From the NCBI GenBank assembly GCA_039000515.1, contig JBCFYV010011172.1, positions 75,137,250 through 75,201,249 of the forward strand: a stretch of DNA of 64,000 nt, written 5' to 3'. Under the pieces are notes generated by a model. It was given only the letters and a program-made list of their open reading frames with translations, did no database searches and was not told the DNA's origin. The position numbers and the translations under genes are program-made. This stretch comes from Timema cristinae. Taxonomy: Eukaryota > Arthropoda > Insecta > Phasmatodea > Timematidae. How positions within the stretch are numbered: position 1 is the stretch's first letter; each line of letters begins with the position of its first letter. Shown piece by piece: positions 10,113 to 21,440 of this stretch.

Positions 10113-12116
10113 GGACTTCCCCGTGGGGAAGATACAGTAGTTCGATACATGTTATGCCTAGGATCCTCTCCGTGGGGAAGATACAAGAGTTCGATACATG
10201 TTATATCTAGGATCCTCCCCGTGGGGAAGATACAAGAGTTCGATACATGTTATGCCTAGGATCCTCCCCGTGGGGAAGATACAGGAGATCGATACATGTT
10301 ATATCTAGGATCCTCCCCGTGGGGAAGATACAGTAGTTCGATACATGTTATGCCTAGGATCCTCTCCGTGGGGAAGATACAGTAGTTCGATACATGTTAT
10401 GCCTAGGATCCTCTCCGTGGGGAAGATACAGGATTCGATACATGTTATGCCTAGGATCCTCTCCGTGGGGAAGATACAGGAGTTCGATACATGTTATGCC
10501 TAGGATCCTCTCCGTGGGGAAGATACAGGAGATCGATACATGTTATGCCTAGGATCCTCCCCGTGGGGAAGATACAGTAGTTCGATACATGTTATGCCTA
10601 GGATCCTCTCCGTGGGGAAGATACAGAAGATCGATACATGTTATGCCTAGGATCCTCTCCGTGGGGAAGATACAGGAGATCGATACATGTTATGCCTAGG
10701 ATCCTCCCCGTGGGGAAGATACAGTAGTTCGATACATGTTATGCCTAGGATCCTCCCCGTGGGGAAGATACAGTAGTTCGATACATGTTATGCCTAGGAT
10801 CCTCCCCGTGGGGAAGATACAGTAGTTCGATACATGTTATGCCTAGGATCCTCCCCGTGGGGAAGATACAAGAGTTCGATACATGTTATGCCTAGGATCC
10901 TCTCCGTGGGGAAGATACAGGAGATCGATACATGTTATATCTAGGATCCTCCCCGTGGGGAAGATACAAGAGTTCGATACATGTTATGCCTAGGATCCTC
11001 CCCGTGGGGAAGATACAGGAGATCGATACATGTTATGCCTAGGATCCTCCCCGTGGGGAAGATACAGGAGTTCGATACATGTTATGCCTAGGATCCTCTC
11101 CGTGGGGAAGATACAGGAGTTCGATACATGTTATGCCTAGGATCCTCTCCGTGGGGAAGATACAGGAGATCGATACATGTTATGCCTAGGATCCTCTCCG
11201 TGGGGAAGATACAGGAGATCGATACATGTTATGCCTAGGATCCTCTCCGTGGGGAAGATACAGTAGTTCGATACATGTTATGCCTAGGATCCTCCCCGTG
11301 GGGAAGATACAGGAGATCGATACATGTTATGCCTAGGATCCTCCCCGTGGGGAAGATACAGGAGATCGATACATGTTATATCTAGGATCCTCCCCGTGGG
11401 GAAGATACAGGAGATCGATACATGTTATGCCTAGGATCCTCCCCGTGGGGAAGATACAGGAGATCGATACATGTTATATCTAGGATCCTCCCCGTGGGAA
11501 GATACAGGAGATCGATACATGTTATGCCTAGGATCCTCCCCGTGGGGAAGATACAGGAGATCGATACATGTTATGCCTAGGATCCTCCCCGTGGGGAAGA
11601 TACAGGAGTTCGATACATGTTATGCCTAGGATCCTCTCCGTGGGGAAGATACAGGAGATCGATACATGTTATGCCTAGGATCCTCTCCGTGGGGAAGATA
11701 CAGGAGATCGATACATGTTATGCCTAGGATCCTCTCCGTGGGGAAGATACAGGAGATCGATACATGTTATGCCTAGGATCCTCTCCGTGGGAAGATACAG
11801 TAGTTCGATACATGTTATGCCTAGGATCCTCTCCGTGGGGAAGATACAGGATTCGATACATGTTATGCCTAGGATCCTCCCCGTGGGAAGATACAGTAGT
11901 TCGATACATGTTATGCCTAGGATCCTCCCCGTGGGGAAGATACAGTAGTTCGATACATGTTATGCCTAGGATCCTCCCCGTGGGGAAGATACAAGAGTTC
12001 GATACATGTTATGCCTAGGATCCTCCCCGTGGGGAAGATACAAGAGTTCGATACATGTTATGCCTAGGATCCTCTCCGTGGGGAAGATACAGGAGTTCGA
12101 TACATGTTATAGCTAG
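10113..12116. repeat. 49-bp minisatellite, about 41 copies
   Basis: A 49-bp unit (gatcctccccgtggggaaga, tacaggagatcgatacatgt, tatgcctag) repeats head to tail. Variants at a few fixed positions recur: ctcc/cccc before gtgggg, gcctag/atctag, and agtagttcg/aagagttcg/aggagatcg. A few units carry one- or two-base deletions. Each unit holds the palindromes ccccgtgggg, cctagg, ggatcc and atcgat. Open frames across it on both strands are by-products of the repeat and no gene is called. Confidence 0.97.
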
Positions 12117-12599
12117 GTTATTTCCAACATTTTCCACCTAGCTTATTGACAGGGGGAATATCTATTGTCCTACTTTCCAAATTTCCTGGATATTTCACAA
12201 CAAGTTGTCTGCTCGTATCACAGTCCCGTTTGATGAGTCATTATTACTTATTTAAGTTTATTCATTCAAGTATCCCAAGCTCTTTCTTTGAGGCCTATAT
12301 TTAAATATTCCCGACTCTTCAACCGACCATAAGCATGGCATAGTTTTATTAAAGTCAATTTATTAGTCAAACACTCGTTAGTATAGCAACGCGAATCAGT
12401 AAAGATTCAGAAAAAGGGAACAGGCGCAACTGAAAAACAATAAAAAGGCCGCAGTCTGATAACGATGAATTCCGGATGGAAAAACAAGTGCTCACAGATT
12501 TAGATGCATGTGCAATAAAATAAAATCACTTGGAGAAATCCAAGCTGCTTTTAGACACATGGACTTCCCCGTGAGCTTTCCCAAAATATCCAACCTTGC

Positions 12600-12753
12600 G
12601 GATGTACTGTGCATGAAGAAGTAGACATTATCTTTTCACAATGATTTTTCTGGATGTAATGTACATGAAGATGTCAACATTATCCATCCCAATTATTTTG
12701 ATGGATGTATTGTACATCAAGATGTCGACATTATCTTTCCCAATTATTTTGCT
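12600..12753. repeat. 51-bp tandem repeat, 3 copies
   Basis: Units start at 12600, 12652 and 12703 (ggatgtaatgtacatgaaga, then gatgtcaacattatc). As 51 is a multiple of three, a minus-strand ORF with a 17-residue repeat stays open through the array; I treat it as an artefact. Confidence 0.85.
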
Positions 12754-12989
12754 GTACCACACGTGCAACCTCCCCGCGGAGAAGCACCAATGAAGAACTC
12801 TGTGCGTGTGAAGCGGTCTTTTAGTTTTAGTAGAGTGTCTGACCACTCATTTGTTTGTATATGATTATGTACTAATTACGCTAATGGTTATAGGTATTTT
12901 TTATTTTCAATCTAATTTGGCCTGGCATCTTACAATTTTAAATCAGGTCTATTTTACACAGTATCAGAACAAATATTTCCCACTATACA

Positions 12990-15130
12990 TATTATCCAAT
13001 TTATTTTATTTCTAAACAGGTTTTGGCTCCTATAGGACCTACCCCTCTTATTACCCTCCCGTCCCTATCCAATCCTATTCTAATCTTATCCTAATCTTAC
13101 AACTAGCTAACCTAAATAACTTCTAATCCTTCAGGGATATCCATTGCCCCGATGGTACAAGGTGGCTGCAAAGCATCCGTCCATCTCCATCTTGACGCAT
13201 AGGGCCCTTACAGGGCCTAATTCTATTCTTCTTGTTTCCAAGAAGAGAGATCTGCAGTCACGGGGTTCCCCCCATGCGTCCCGTTTTTTTCCCCTCATCT
13301 TCTCCATTGTTCAGCTGGAATGACGATCCCTCGGAATTACCAGGGCTACCCCGGTATACCATCGGATCCATCAGCCAAACTGGTATGCCAGTCCCATAAG
13401 GCTTCGTGTTTGCCATTTCCCGGCATCTCTCCTTGTTCCTCATGGAAGGTTGTATACCAGTAGTTCCACAAAACAACCTTCACCTTTCCCTATATTCCTC
13501 CGCTGAGACCTCACCTGCGTCCGTCTCAGTCCCGCTTCCCGTGTTTCTGTCCTCGTATCCTCCATTGTCCTCGTCATTGTTTCCATCTTCGTCACTATCC
13601 ATGTCACTGCCCTCATCACTGTCACTGGTCTTTCCCCCCCTTCCTTCTCTAGCCCTCCGTCTGTTTAACCTCTGTCCCGGTCCTCGTCTCTCTCTCAGTG
13701 CCCTTATGTGTTCCGCCTTGGCTCTTTCTGAAGCTTCCGCTGCCAGCTTATCTAGGAACCTCCAATGGGCGGGATCTCTCAGGATATCACCCACTAGTCT
13801 CCCCTGCACTTACTGCTGGTTAGGTCTTCTTATCTCAAGCGTACGGGCACATTCCAACACAACGTGTTCTGGGGTACCCACCTCGCCACATTCCCACAGA
13901 TCGAATTCGACCAATCCCATTTTCCTTAAGGATTCTGGGTATGGCCCCTTCCCCGTGACGAAATGAACCAGACCCGGGGATGGTTCCAGATGTGGGTTAT
14001 CAATCCTTTCGACACATTGGGAAAGAGTTGATAAGCCCTCCTACCAATTTCACTGCCCTCCCAGCGTCTCTGACATTCCCTCAACAAAGCAAATACTGCA
14101 TCCTCGGATGTTTCCACTTCAGGCGAGGTGAGTATCCTAATTTTCTCCCAGTTGGTCTCTCTCTTCCAGTACCCAATTGCCCTCTTCTTAACCAGAAGGT
14201 CCAACGGCCACACGCCTAGGGCGACGTTCAGTGCATCTGTCGCCACTGTCCAGTAGGCCGCCGTAAGTCTCAGAAGGACATTCCTCTGTACACTCCGAAC
14301 AGCCCTAGCCGGCACGACGTGTTCAATCTGTGCGCCCAGACGCACGCTCCATAGCCAACAATAGATAGAAGGATCGCTTGGTGGTTTGTCTTTATTATCC
14401 GCATGTGCAGGTGAAACCTCCTCTGGCAAATGCTTATAATCTTATTCATGACCCGCTGAGCTCTCCCCATCACTTCCTCTATATGTGCCGTGAAGTTTCT
14501 GTTCTCATCGAGAGTGACTCTCAGGTATCTGACCGTTTGGCTCCTTCTCAAGTTCTTCCCTTCAACCTTTATTGCCGGATTCCGCACAATTTTTCCCTTA
14601 AACAGCATGCATGTCTCTTCGCTGGTGCCATCTTCAGTTGACACTTTTACACCACCTTACTAGCCCGTCTAGCACTCGATTGGACCTTTCCTCCAGACTC
14701 TTTCTTGAATTACCTTCTACCACTATTAGAAGGTCGTCCGCGAAGGCGACCACCCCATGCATTTCAGGAATTTCCTCCAGAATCTGCAGTCCCGGCTCCA
14801 GCCCCACATCCCAGAATATCGGCCCACAGACCGATCCCTGGGGACATCCCTTTGTCAATATTTTCTGCACGCTGGCACTCTGACACCTCAGGGTGGCATA
14901 CCTATTTTGACAGTAGTCCTTCAAGCTTATATACAACTGCCCTGGGCACTGCAGTTCTCTCAAACGCCCGAACAACGTCGGCCACCATAGGTTGTCATAT
15001 TCCCCCGAATGTCTACGAATATCCCCCCACGTATTTTTCAGTGGCTGAGTCGATCAGTTCCAGTGCTCTACAGATAGCATCCTCTGTCGATTTGCCCCTT
15101 CTAAAACCATACTGCTGCTGATGCATAAAG
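12990..15130 (-). mobile_element. R1/LOA-like LINE, 5'-truncated copy
   Basis: This minus-strand remnant of a non-LTR retrotransposon begins inside the reverse transcriptase at about 15130 and runs through the C-terminal region to an AT-rich 3' untranslated part near 13000. It is GC-richer than its surroundings. The 3' untranslated part contains repeated ctaatc..ctaat strings near 13070-13120. A family B SINE fragment abuts the truncated end at 15134. Confidence 0.8.
13480..15121 (-). pseudogene. R1/LOA-like reverse transcriptase, broken
   Basis: The protein would copy element RNA into DNA at a nicked target. Reading from 15121 downward, QYGFRRGKSTEDAI is the fingers motif. After a stop and frameshift near 15020, the frame 14975-14634 holds TKGCPQGSVCGPIFWDV and the catalytic FADDLLIVV (14744-14733). 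The frame 14644-14270 continues with the thumb (VRYLRVTLDENRNFTAHIEE, then SIVGYGACVWAH). The frame 14429-13926 gives the tail typical of this clade (AYWTVATDALNVALGVWPLD). The frame 13809-13480 encodes a charged, acidic end. Frameshifts between pieces make it a pseudogene. The N-terminal endonuclease and ORF1 are missing. Confidence 0.85.
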
Positions 15131-15133
15131 GAA

Positions 15134-15280
15134 ATGTGTTCTCATTTGCGTGGAGGGCGAGTGAAGAACCATTTATTAAAACCTCAATACACCCGGCCGA
15201 GACTCAACATTGTTCTCCCCGTCATTAGTGATCTTGTCTACTATGAGAATAGCGCTCTACACTATATGGCCACCAAAATG
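15134..15280 (-). repeat. SINE family B fragment, minus strand
   Basis: The reversed body (catttgcgtggagggcgagt, then gaagaaccattta) and reversed head (cacccggccgagactcaac, ccccgtcat) are recognisable. The shared tail is missing because the LINE remnant ends here. Confidence 0.6.
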
Positions 15281-15498
15281 GGGGTCTTATTATCGTTTCC
15301 ATTATTAGCAGACCAATTTAACATGAGAGTGACGCCTTAGACCGTTAGGTCACTGAAGCGGGCTACAAATAGTATTAAATGTGAAATATTGATAAGAAAC
15401 AAAGTCAAAAGAAAGTGCTGTTTCTTACTGCATACGAACGTCAAGTACATTAATACAATTTCTGGGTGCGGCAAATGGACGGGCAGGTAGAAATTCAA

Positions 15499-15735
15499 CC
15501 AGCTTCCGTGGCCGCGTGGTCTAACGCACTACTCTCACAGTAGACTAGACTTCAGATGACGGAGAGATTGAGGTTCGGGTGTACTGAGGGTGTTTTCAAA
15601 ATGTTTTTCCACTCTCTCTACACGCAAATGAAGGCACGATTTATCTAAATATAACCTTTCCAATCCCTAAAACCATTATCCTAATTAGTGCATAAGCGCA
15701 TAGCCCTAACGGGTAGTAAAACGTGGTGCACTAAG
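15499..15735 (+). repeat. SINE family B with broken B box
   Basis: The head carries an A-box-like tggccgcgtggtctaacgc. The B box is cut short: gaggttcg runs directly into ggtgtactgag, so about ten bases of the usual aatcccagtc are missing. The body and the shared tail (cctaacgggtagtaaaacgt, then ggtgc) follow. A copy with such a deletion is unlikely to be transcribed by pol III. Confidence 0.75.
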
Positions 15736-15979
15736 CCAAAGGTCCCGGGCTCTGTTCTCGTGTCCAGGTGTCATTTTTCAATTTAAAGGATATGATATAT
15801 AGATGGGGCTATAACCATAATTAACAATTATAATAACTTAGCTAGTTAATTCATCATTAAAAGTATCTTTTGTTTAATAAGTGATCTAGAAGTTGTTAAT
15901 AAAAGAAGATAAATACGATAAGCTTCTTAAATGGATACGCTATTTGTAGACGGCCTAAAATCCCTTGGCCTAAAGCTAT

Positions 15980-16800
15980 TTTGTAAAACAACGAAACCCA
16001 TAATCAGTTGTCCTAAAGTGATTTAGCCTAAAATAATCAGGCCTAAATGCGTTTATCCTTAGCAACAATGTCCAGAGTCAATTGGTAAAAAAATCAATTA
16101 CATTAAATGGTACCGAGCCTTAAATTAATTAAGAATAAAATAAATGGTATCAGTAAACTACTCTAAATTAGTTTTACTCAGAAAAACAAACACATTATGT
16201 TTGTTTTTCATGAGTAAAACTAATTTAGAGTAGTTTACTGATACCATATTTTATTCTAATTAATTTAAGGCTCGGTACCATTTAATGTAATTGATATTCA
16301 ATCATAATACACACTAGCCCATAATATGTGAATTTTAAACCGATTGTTCGAATAATTTTTTAAACGTTCAAATTCTTTATTTATTTATAAATTTACAAAA
16401 CAACGAAACAACGAAACCATAATCAGTTGTCTAAAGTGATTTAGCCTAAAATATCAGCCTAAATGCGTTTATCCTTAGCAACAATGTCCAGAGTCAATTG
16501 GTAAAAAAATCAATTACATAAATGTACCAAGTCTTAAATTAATTAAGATAAATAAATGGTATCAGTAATACTCTAAATAGTTTTACCAGAAAAACAAACA
16601 ATATGTTTGATTTTCTGAGTTAAACTAATTTAGAGTATTTATGATACCCTTATTTTATTCTTAATTAATTTAAGGCTCGGTACCATTTAATGTAATTGAT
16701 TTCAATCATAATACACACTAGGCCCATTAATATGTGAATTTTAAACACGATTGTTCGAATAATTTTTTTAATCGGTTCAAATTCTTTATTTATTTATATT
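15980..16800. repeat. Direct duplication of a 410-bp hairpin segment
   Basis: Copy 1 (about 15980-16390) and copy 2 (about 16395-16800) run in parallel, both starting near acaacgaaac and ending near gattgttcgaataatttttt. Copy 2 lacks many single bases that copy 1 has, for example tcctaaagtg versus tctaaagtg and aatcaggcct versus atcagcct. Each copy contains a long hairpin. Confidence 0.8.
16094..16294. repeat. Long hairpin, about 97-bp arms
   Basis: The left arm 16094-16192 and the right arm 16198-16294 are near-perfect inverse complements separated by only five bases (catta). Only a few one- or two-base indels disturb them. The module gtaaactactctaaattagt, with its ttttactcagaaaaaca continuation, also occurs in degenerate form in the tandem array downstream and at 27125-27320. 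A foldback or MITE origin is likely. Confidence 0.85.
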
Positions 16801-17620
16801 CACAAAAATAAAACAATACTATATCACGAGGAACATTGTCTAATACCCATTTTAAACTAAATCTTAAAGCTCATTATGAAAAATTTCAAATTTAGTCAAA
16901 TTTATTATGAGTAAATTATCCTTAAATTAATTTATTTTAGGAAAATAAGCACAGATTAATATTTATCATGTTAAATAGTTCTCAGATATTAATTTTGAAC
17001 AACATTGTTGAAGATATTTATAAAAACTTCAAATTAAAAAAAAACTGTTATAAGTAAACAATTATTAAGTTAATTTTTTAAAGAAAAACAAGTAGATAAA
17101 TAATTAATATTGAAAAAACCTTACCAGATACCCATTGTGAATCGAATCAATGGATTGATTTTTAAAGCATTTCAAATTTCTTTAAATCACTAATCAATAA
17201 ATTACCATTAAAAGAATTTTTCCCTGAAAAACAAGTATACATTTTTTGTCGTGTTAAACACTCCTCAAATATGAATACTAAACAAAATCATCAAAGCCAT
17301 TTTCAAAAATTTTAAATTTAGAAAATCGCTCATCGATAAATTATCATTAAACGAATTTTCCACCCAAAAATAAGTATATGAACAGTGTTATGTCAGGTCA
17401 AAGACTCTCTAGATATCAATTTTAAACAAAATCGCAAGAATAATATTTGAGAGATTTAGTATTATCGAAAATCCCCATTTGTAAACAACCCTTAATTTAA
17501 GCGCTAGTGGCAAAGTAAAAAAATCCTTAAATAGAGATAGCCATATAAAATCTAAATATCAAGTTTGAACAAACTCCCATAAACCGTTTATGATTAAGGC
17601 CCAGGGATAGACAAACAGCG
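16800..17620. repeat. Degenerate 140-bp tandem array, about 6 units
   Basis: Landmark strings (aaaataag or aaaacaag after an attaaa..aattt segment) recur at about 16802, 16945, 17088, 17231, 17370 and 17513, a spacing of 139-143 bp. Units share an atatcaattttgaacaaaat segment. Divergence is high, so the array is old. It leads into an AT-rich segment (about 17550-17860) that matches 27370-27520. Confidence 0.65.
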
Positions 17621-17879
17621 GGGGACGGCCAAATTGTTTAAGACGCAGATTTTTTACTTCTCATGTAGTGAGAAAATATCATAATCGCGCACATTTTTGA
17701 ACTTGATATTATGTTATAAGTCTTTATGTTCTATGTACCCAAAAATAAGATTTTACAATTATTGTAAAAAATACTTTTTTGGGTTCCGAGGCACATAAGA
17801 CATTCATCAAAATATCGCGATCGAGAAATGGCACGATTACAATACTTTCCCTTTATATGAGAAAAGAAAAAATCAGCAT

Positions 17880-18735
17880 CACAAATAATTCGTATGGGAT
17901 TTTGTCTATATCAAAAAGTCCTAAGTTTATTCCATGTCTAAGCAATTAACTCAGAGAAGCAAACAGTTAAAAAATTTAATTTCAAGTTGTCTAGAAAGGC
18001 ACACTTTTATTTATCCACTGTAAACAAAGTATAAGCACTTGACAATTTGTTTGCAACATTGCAACGAATGTGTTCATTATCTGTGAGATTTTATTCTTAG
18101 TATTACTTTATTAAGATTGTGAGCTATCAGGAAAGCTATACACACGTGATTGGTTTGTAAATTGTTTATAAATGTGTACGATCTCGAGTACGATGTGTGG
18201 CAAGCTAATGATCAAGGATAAGCTTAAATAATATCCACTTTTGGTAAAAAAGACTTTACCTAAATTTTAACTAGTCTTCACGGGTATAATTAAAGTGTAG
18301 ATTAATTCACATAATAAAACAATTGAGATGCTGATTTGATTTAACCAGAGGCTCAGCACATGATCGGATGGTTTATGGTAAATTGCCATTGTTATATCTA
18401 CATAGAATTAATTAATTAATAATTAGTTTGTGTAAATAAATGAAGAATACAGGGGAAAAGGAGGACAGTCACATTACATACATTTTCCAGGACAGCAACT
18501 TCCATATCTCAAACCCCATAAGGAACCCAACAAATATTTTCTTTTAAATAAATCCAAACCGCAATCTAGAGTGCATTATAAAGGTATCAATATTGTCTAA
18601 CAGAGGGCAGCACTATCATTTTGAGCTAAAATTGGGCTTTCCAATTTTTCACCCCTGTACCCTCAATTATTAGCCATCCAATAAGTCAGCACAATTAAAT
18701 TATAACATTCCTTTCGTGGGGATTTTTAAAAGCTT
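17880..18735. other. AT-rich stretch, nothing recognised
   Basis: I see no gene, terminal repeats or tandem structure here. Confidence 0.5.
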
Positions 18736-18739
18736 TGAG

Positions 18740-18863
18740 CAGGGTTTTCAACACATCACCCACGGGCCACTTGCAGCCTGCCGTAACATTTTTTGGCAAC
18801 CCACCGGCTCATGGAATGTGTAAAATTATTTCATATAAAGAATGACAAATACAATTTATATTT
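18740..18863 (+). mobile_element. hAT-like terminal fragment
   Basis: The segment starts with cagggttttcaacacatcac and continues with cgggccacttgcagcctgcc. This style of terminus is common in hAT elements, where CAGGG is followed by a G/C-rich gcccgcgggccgc-like string. No partner end or transposase is visible; the SINE at 18876 follows. Confidence 0.4.
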
Positions 18864-18875
18864 TACATAGCTAAA

Positions 18876-19047
18876 CACCTCTGACAAGACATCTTGTGAA
18901 TGTGGGAATGCCAGGTCACCACCGTGGTTCGGATTCCACGTTAAACTGTAGGTCCTTCATTTCATCTCGCAATCACCCTACCATTACACATTAGCGTAAG
19001 TGTGTACAACTCGAACGGGTAGTAAGACGCGGTGCTAATAATAATAA
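18876..19047 (+). repeat. SINE family C, 5' truncated, 12-bp TSD
   Basis: Only the 3' part is present, from acctctgacaagacatcttg to the shared tail (gaacgggtagtaagacgcgg, tgc) and an AAT run. It is bordered by the exact repeat tacatagctaaa at 18864-18875 and 19048-19059. A truncated 5' end with a perfect target duplication shows insertion by target-primed reverse transcription. Confidence 0.9.
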
Positions 19048-19479
19048 TACATAGCTAAATATGTAATAAAATAAATATGTATTTTAAGTTATGTAATAAA
19101 CGATTTTTTCTTTATACGTGAATAAAAATACTAACTTTTTATACAAATTTACTTTGAACTTTAACTCTAAGTAATTTGTTCCTACAATTTAAGCTAAATT
19201 ACTTAAGTACAAATTACGCGGATCCTCTAAATGGTGACAGACTTACTTGGTACCATTGATGTTTCATTTAAACACGTTTGTTGATGCTCGTTTGTTTGCT
19301 CAACACTGATTGGCTCTCCGTGACGATGTTCCCTTAGTTAATATCACTTTTAGAGGCAGGGGACGAAATTGAGGTTTGTAACTCTACACAAGTTATCCTA
19401 ATACTTTGGGTCAGGACTTTACTAATCCTGAGTACGTAGAATGGGCTTAACGTGGGTGTCTAATAGAGTGCTTAGAAAT

Positions 19480-20275
19480 GTTGCATAAGTTTAGAAATCT
19501 AAAATCCTTTAAGAAAACTATAAATAGACTACCATTAGGATATGTAGATGATTTAGATTAATTTGTTGGGCAATAGTAAGGAAGCTGTTGCAGAAAATCT
19601 AGAAATTTTATTAGACGCTAGTAACGAAATGGGTTTAGAATTGAACTATGAAAAGACTAAGTTAATGATCACAGAGTGAACACAGGTTGAGGACGATAAT
19701 TTAAGAGATTACTTCTAACAACATAATTATTCATTCGACAGGGTTAATGAGTTTAAATATTTAGCAAAAATTTTAACTGACAATAACGACATTAGATTGG
19801 AAATAAGGAAATGAAAACAAACGAGAAATTCTTTCTATTACTCGGTCGGTAAGTTGTTGACATCTTGCCTTCTTTAAAGAAATATAAAACTTAGATTATA
19901 CAAACCAATAATTTTACCTGTTGTTCTTTATGGGTGTGAAACGTGGTTTCTTACCTTACATGACGATTTTTTTTATTGATGTTTGAAGTCAAAGTGATTC
20001 GAAAAATATTTGGTCCAAAAATATATGAAGTCACTGGGGATGGGAGGAGGCTACATATTGGTGATTTGCATACCCTTTACTCAGGCAAACCCAATGGGAA
20101 GAGAACATTGGGAAGAACTAGACGCAGATGAGAGGATAACATTAAAACGGACCTGAAAAGATAAGGTGTAATGAGGTGGACTGGATAGAACTATCTCAAG
20201 ATGAGTTAGATGCGTGCTTTTGTAAGTGCGGTAATACACATTTGAGTTTTTAATACTATAGAGTAATTAAGTAAA
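19480..20275 (+). pseudogene. RTE-like LINE reverse transcriptase remnant
   Basis: The fragment covers the reverse transcriptase core to the 3' end. Readable pieces in shifting frames are LPLGYVDDLD (catalytic YxDD), LLDASNEMGLELNYEKTKLM, FKYLAKILTDNNDIRLEI, LRLYKPIILPVVLYGCETWF and, near the end, RTLGRTRRR. Stops and frameshifts are frequent. The 3' end (tttgagtttttaatactata, gagtaattaagtaaa) matches that of the copy at 9470-9955, so both belong to one family. The endonuclease domain is missing. Confidence 0.8.
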
Positions 20276-20734
20276 AATAGACTAAAAACACTTTAAAGGT
20301 AATTTCAAATATCTTATTTCTACTTTCAAAGATTATAAATATATTGCGAAGTAAGTAGCTCATGGATTGTTTACAGTGTACGTATAACTTAGTGTGACTG
20401 CGCTAGCAAATTGTTTCCTCGTCCATTCAATATCACATTTGCCCTTTAAAGCCAATAAAAATCCAATCACTCATCACATTATTTAGCGTGTGGCTCGTCA
20501 AATAGCTAGCTAAAGGAAGGAAACAGTTTTCTAGTACCGTCCTATCATACCTTTCTTGCCCCTACAACAGTTTGCGAGTCGATATCCGCCTCTCAGTATC
20601 TGTATAAGATTAAATGGAGGGTTTCAAACATTTTGAATATCATACATCAACTCATAATATTCAATGTCATAGTTTTATTTTTATCAAAGTCAGCATTGCA
20701 TCTGATATTTTCCTTCCAAAGAATCCATCCTCCT

Positions 20735-20760
20735 CGTCTTGCCCCCCCCCCCCCCCCCAA
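20735..20760. repeat. C homopolymer
   Basis: A run of about 18 C lies at 20741-20758 within a C-rich segment. The overlapping short ORFs are low-complexity translations. Confidence 0.8.
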
Positions 20761-21114
20761 CCTCCCACAAATTACGATCCAATATCCTGAACCCTTCGTG
20801 TCATGTCATCAACAACAAAGAATCTCTTCACTTTGTCCTGATAATAATACGAAATATGATGGTTTCTTCAAGCGTGAGAGGAGGGGGTACGAGCACTCTT
20901 TCCCTTTCCAGTAGTGGGTTGGACCATCTCGAGAGGATCGATAGGTCGTTAGCCAACCCTGGGGGTGTGAGAAAAAAAATCAGAGAAATATTAGTTCGGA
21001 ACCTCCCTAGCTTCTCCTAGTCGAAAAACTCTCATGTTAGCATTTCCAGAAACCGCAAAGAGTATTTCCCCACCATTATAAAAACTCCCATGTCGAGTCC
21101 GGAAGCTGTAGTCC

Positions 21115-21190
21115 TACAATACAGCTCAGTCGGTAGCATTTATACCCACTAAATTAAGGGTTACATTTTAAATTCCCACCATGACCGAAA
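21115..21190 (+). repeat. tRNA-like SINE head (family D)
   Basis: The string tacagctcagtcggtagca is very close to the D-arm and A box of a tRNA of the Lys type. The B-box region is decayed (agggttacattttaaattcc). A family B SINE starts about 20 bp downstream. Confidence 0.45.
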
Positions 21191-21204
21191 ATTTTAATTT
21201 GAGT

Positions 21205-21440
21205 CTTTAGTGGGCGAATGGTCTATGGTGTCACTCTCACAACAGACTGGACTGTTGAGCTATGAGATCAGGGCTCACATCCCGAAAGATGTACTGAGGA
21301 TGATTATTACTGTATGGCCTTACACCCTTATTCTACAAAATTGCAGGTAGACTTCCTCTAAATCCAACCCTCCTCATCCCTAACACAATAGCGTAATTAT
21401 CACATGTGCGTATAGTTAGAATGGATAGCGAGACGCGTTG
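21205..21440 (+). repeat. SINE family B, decayed
   Basis: The A-box-like gggcgaatggtctatggtgt, the head cagactggactg, a decayed B box (agggctcacatcccg), the body gacttcctctaaatcc and the tail gagacgcgttg follow the order of family B. Confidence 0.6.

Noticed and set aside
10113..12116. CRISPR array
   Set aside because: Units are contiguous with no unique spacers and the context is a eukaryotic repeat-rich genome; it is a minisatellite.
13406..13966. 186-residue plus-strand ORF
   Set aside because: It is antisense to the R1/LOA-like LINE C-terminal region, which explains its open frame and biased composition.
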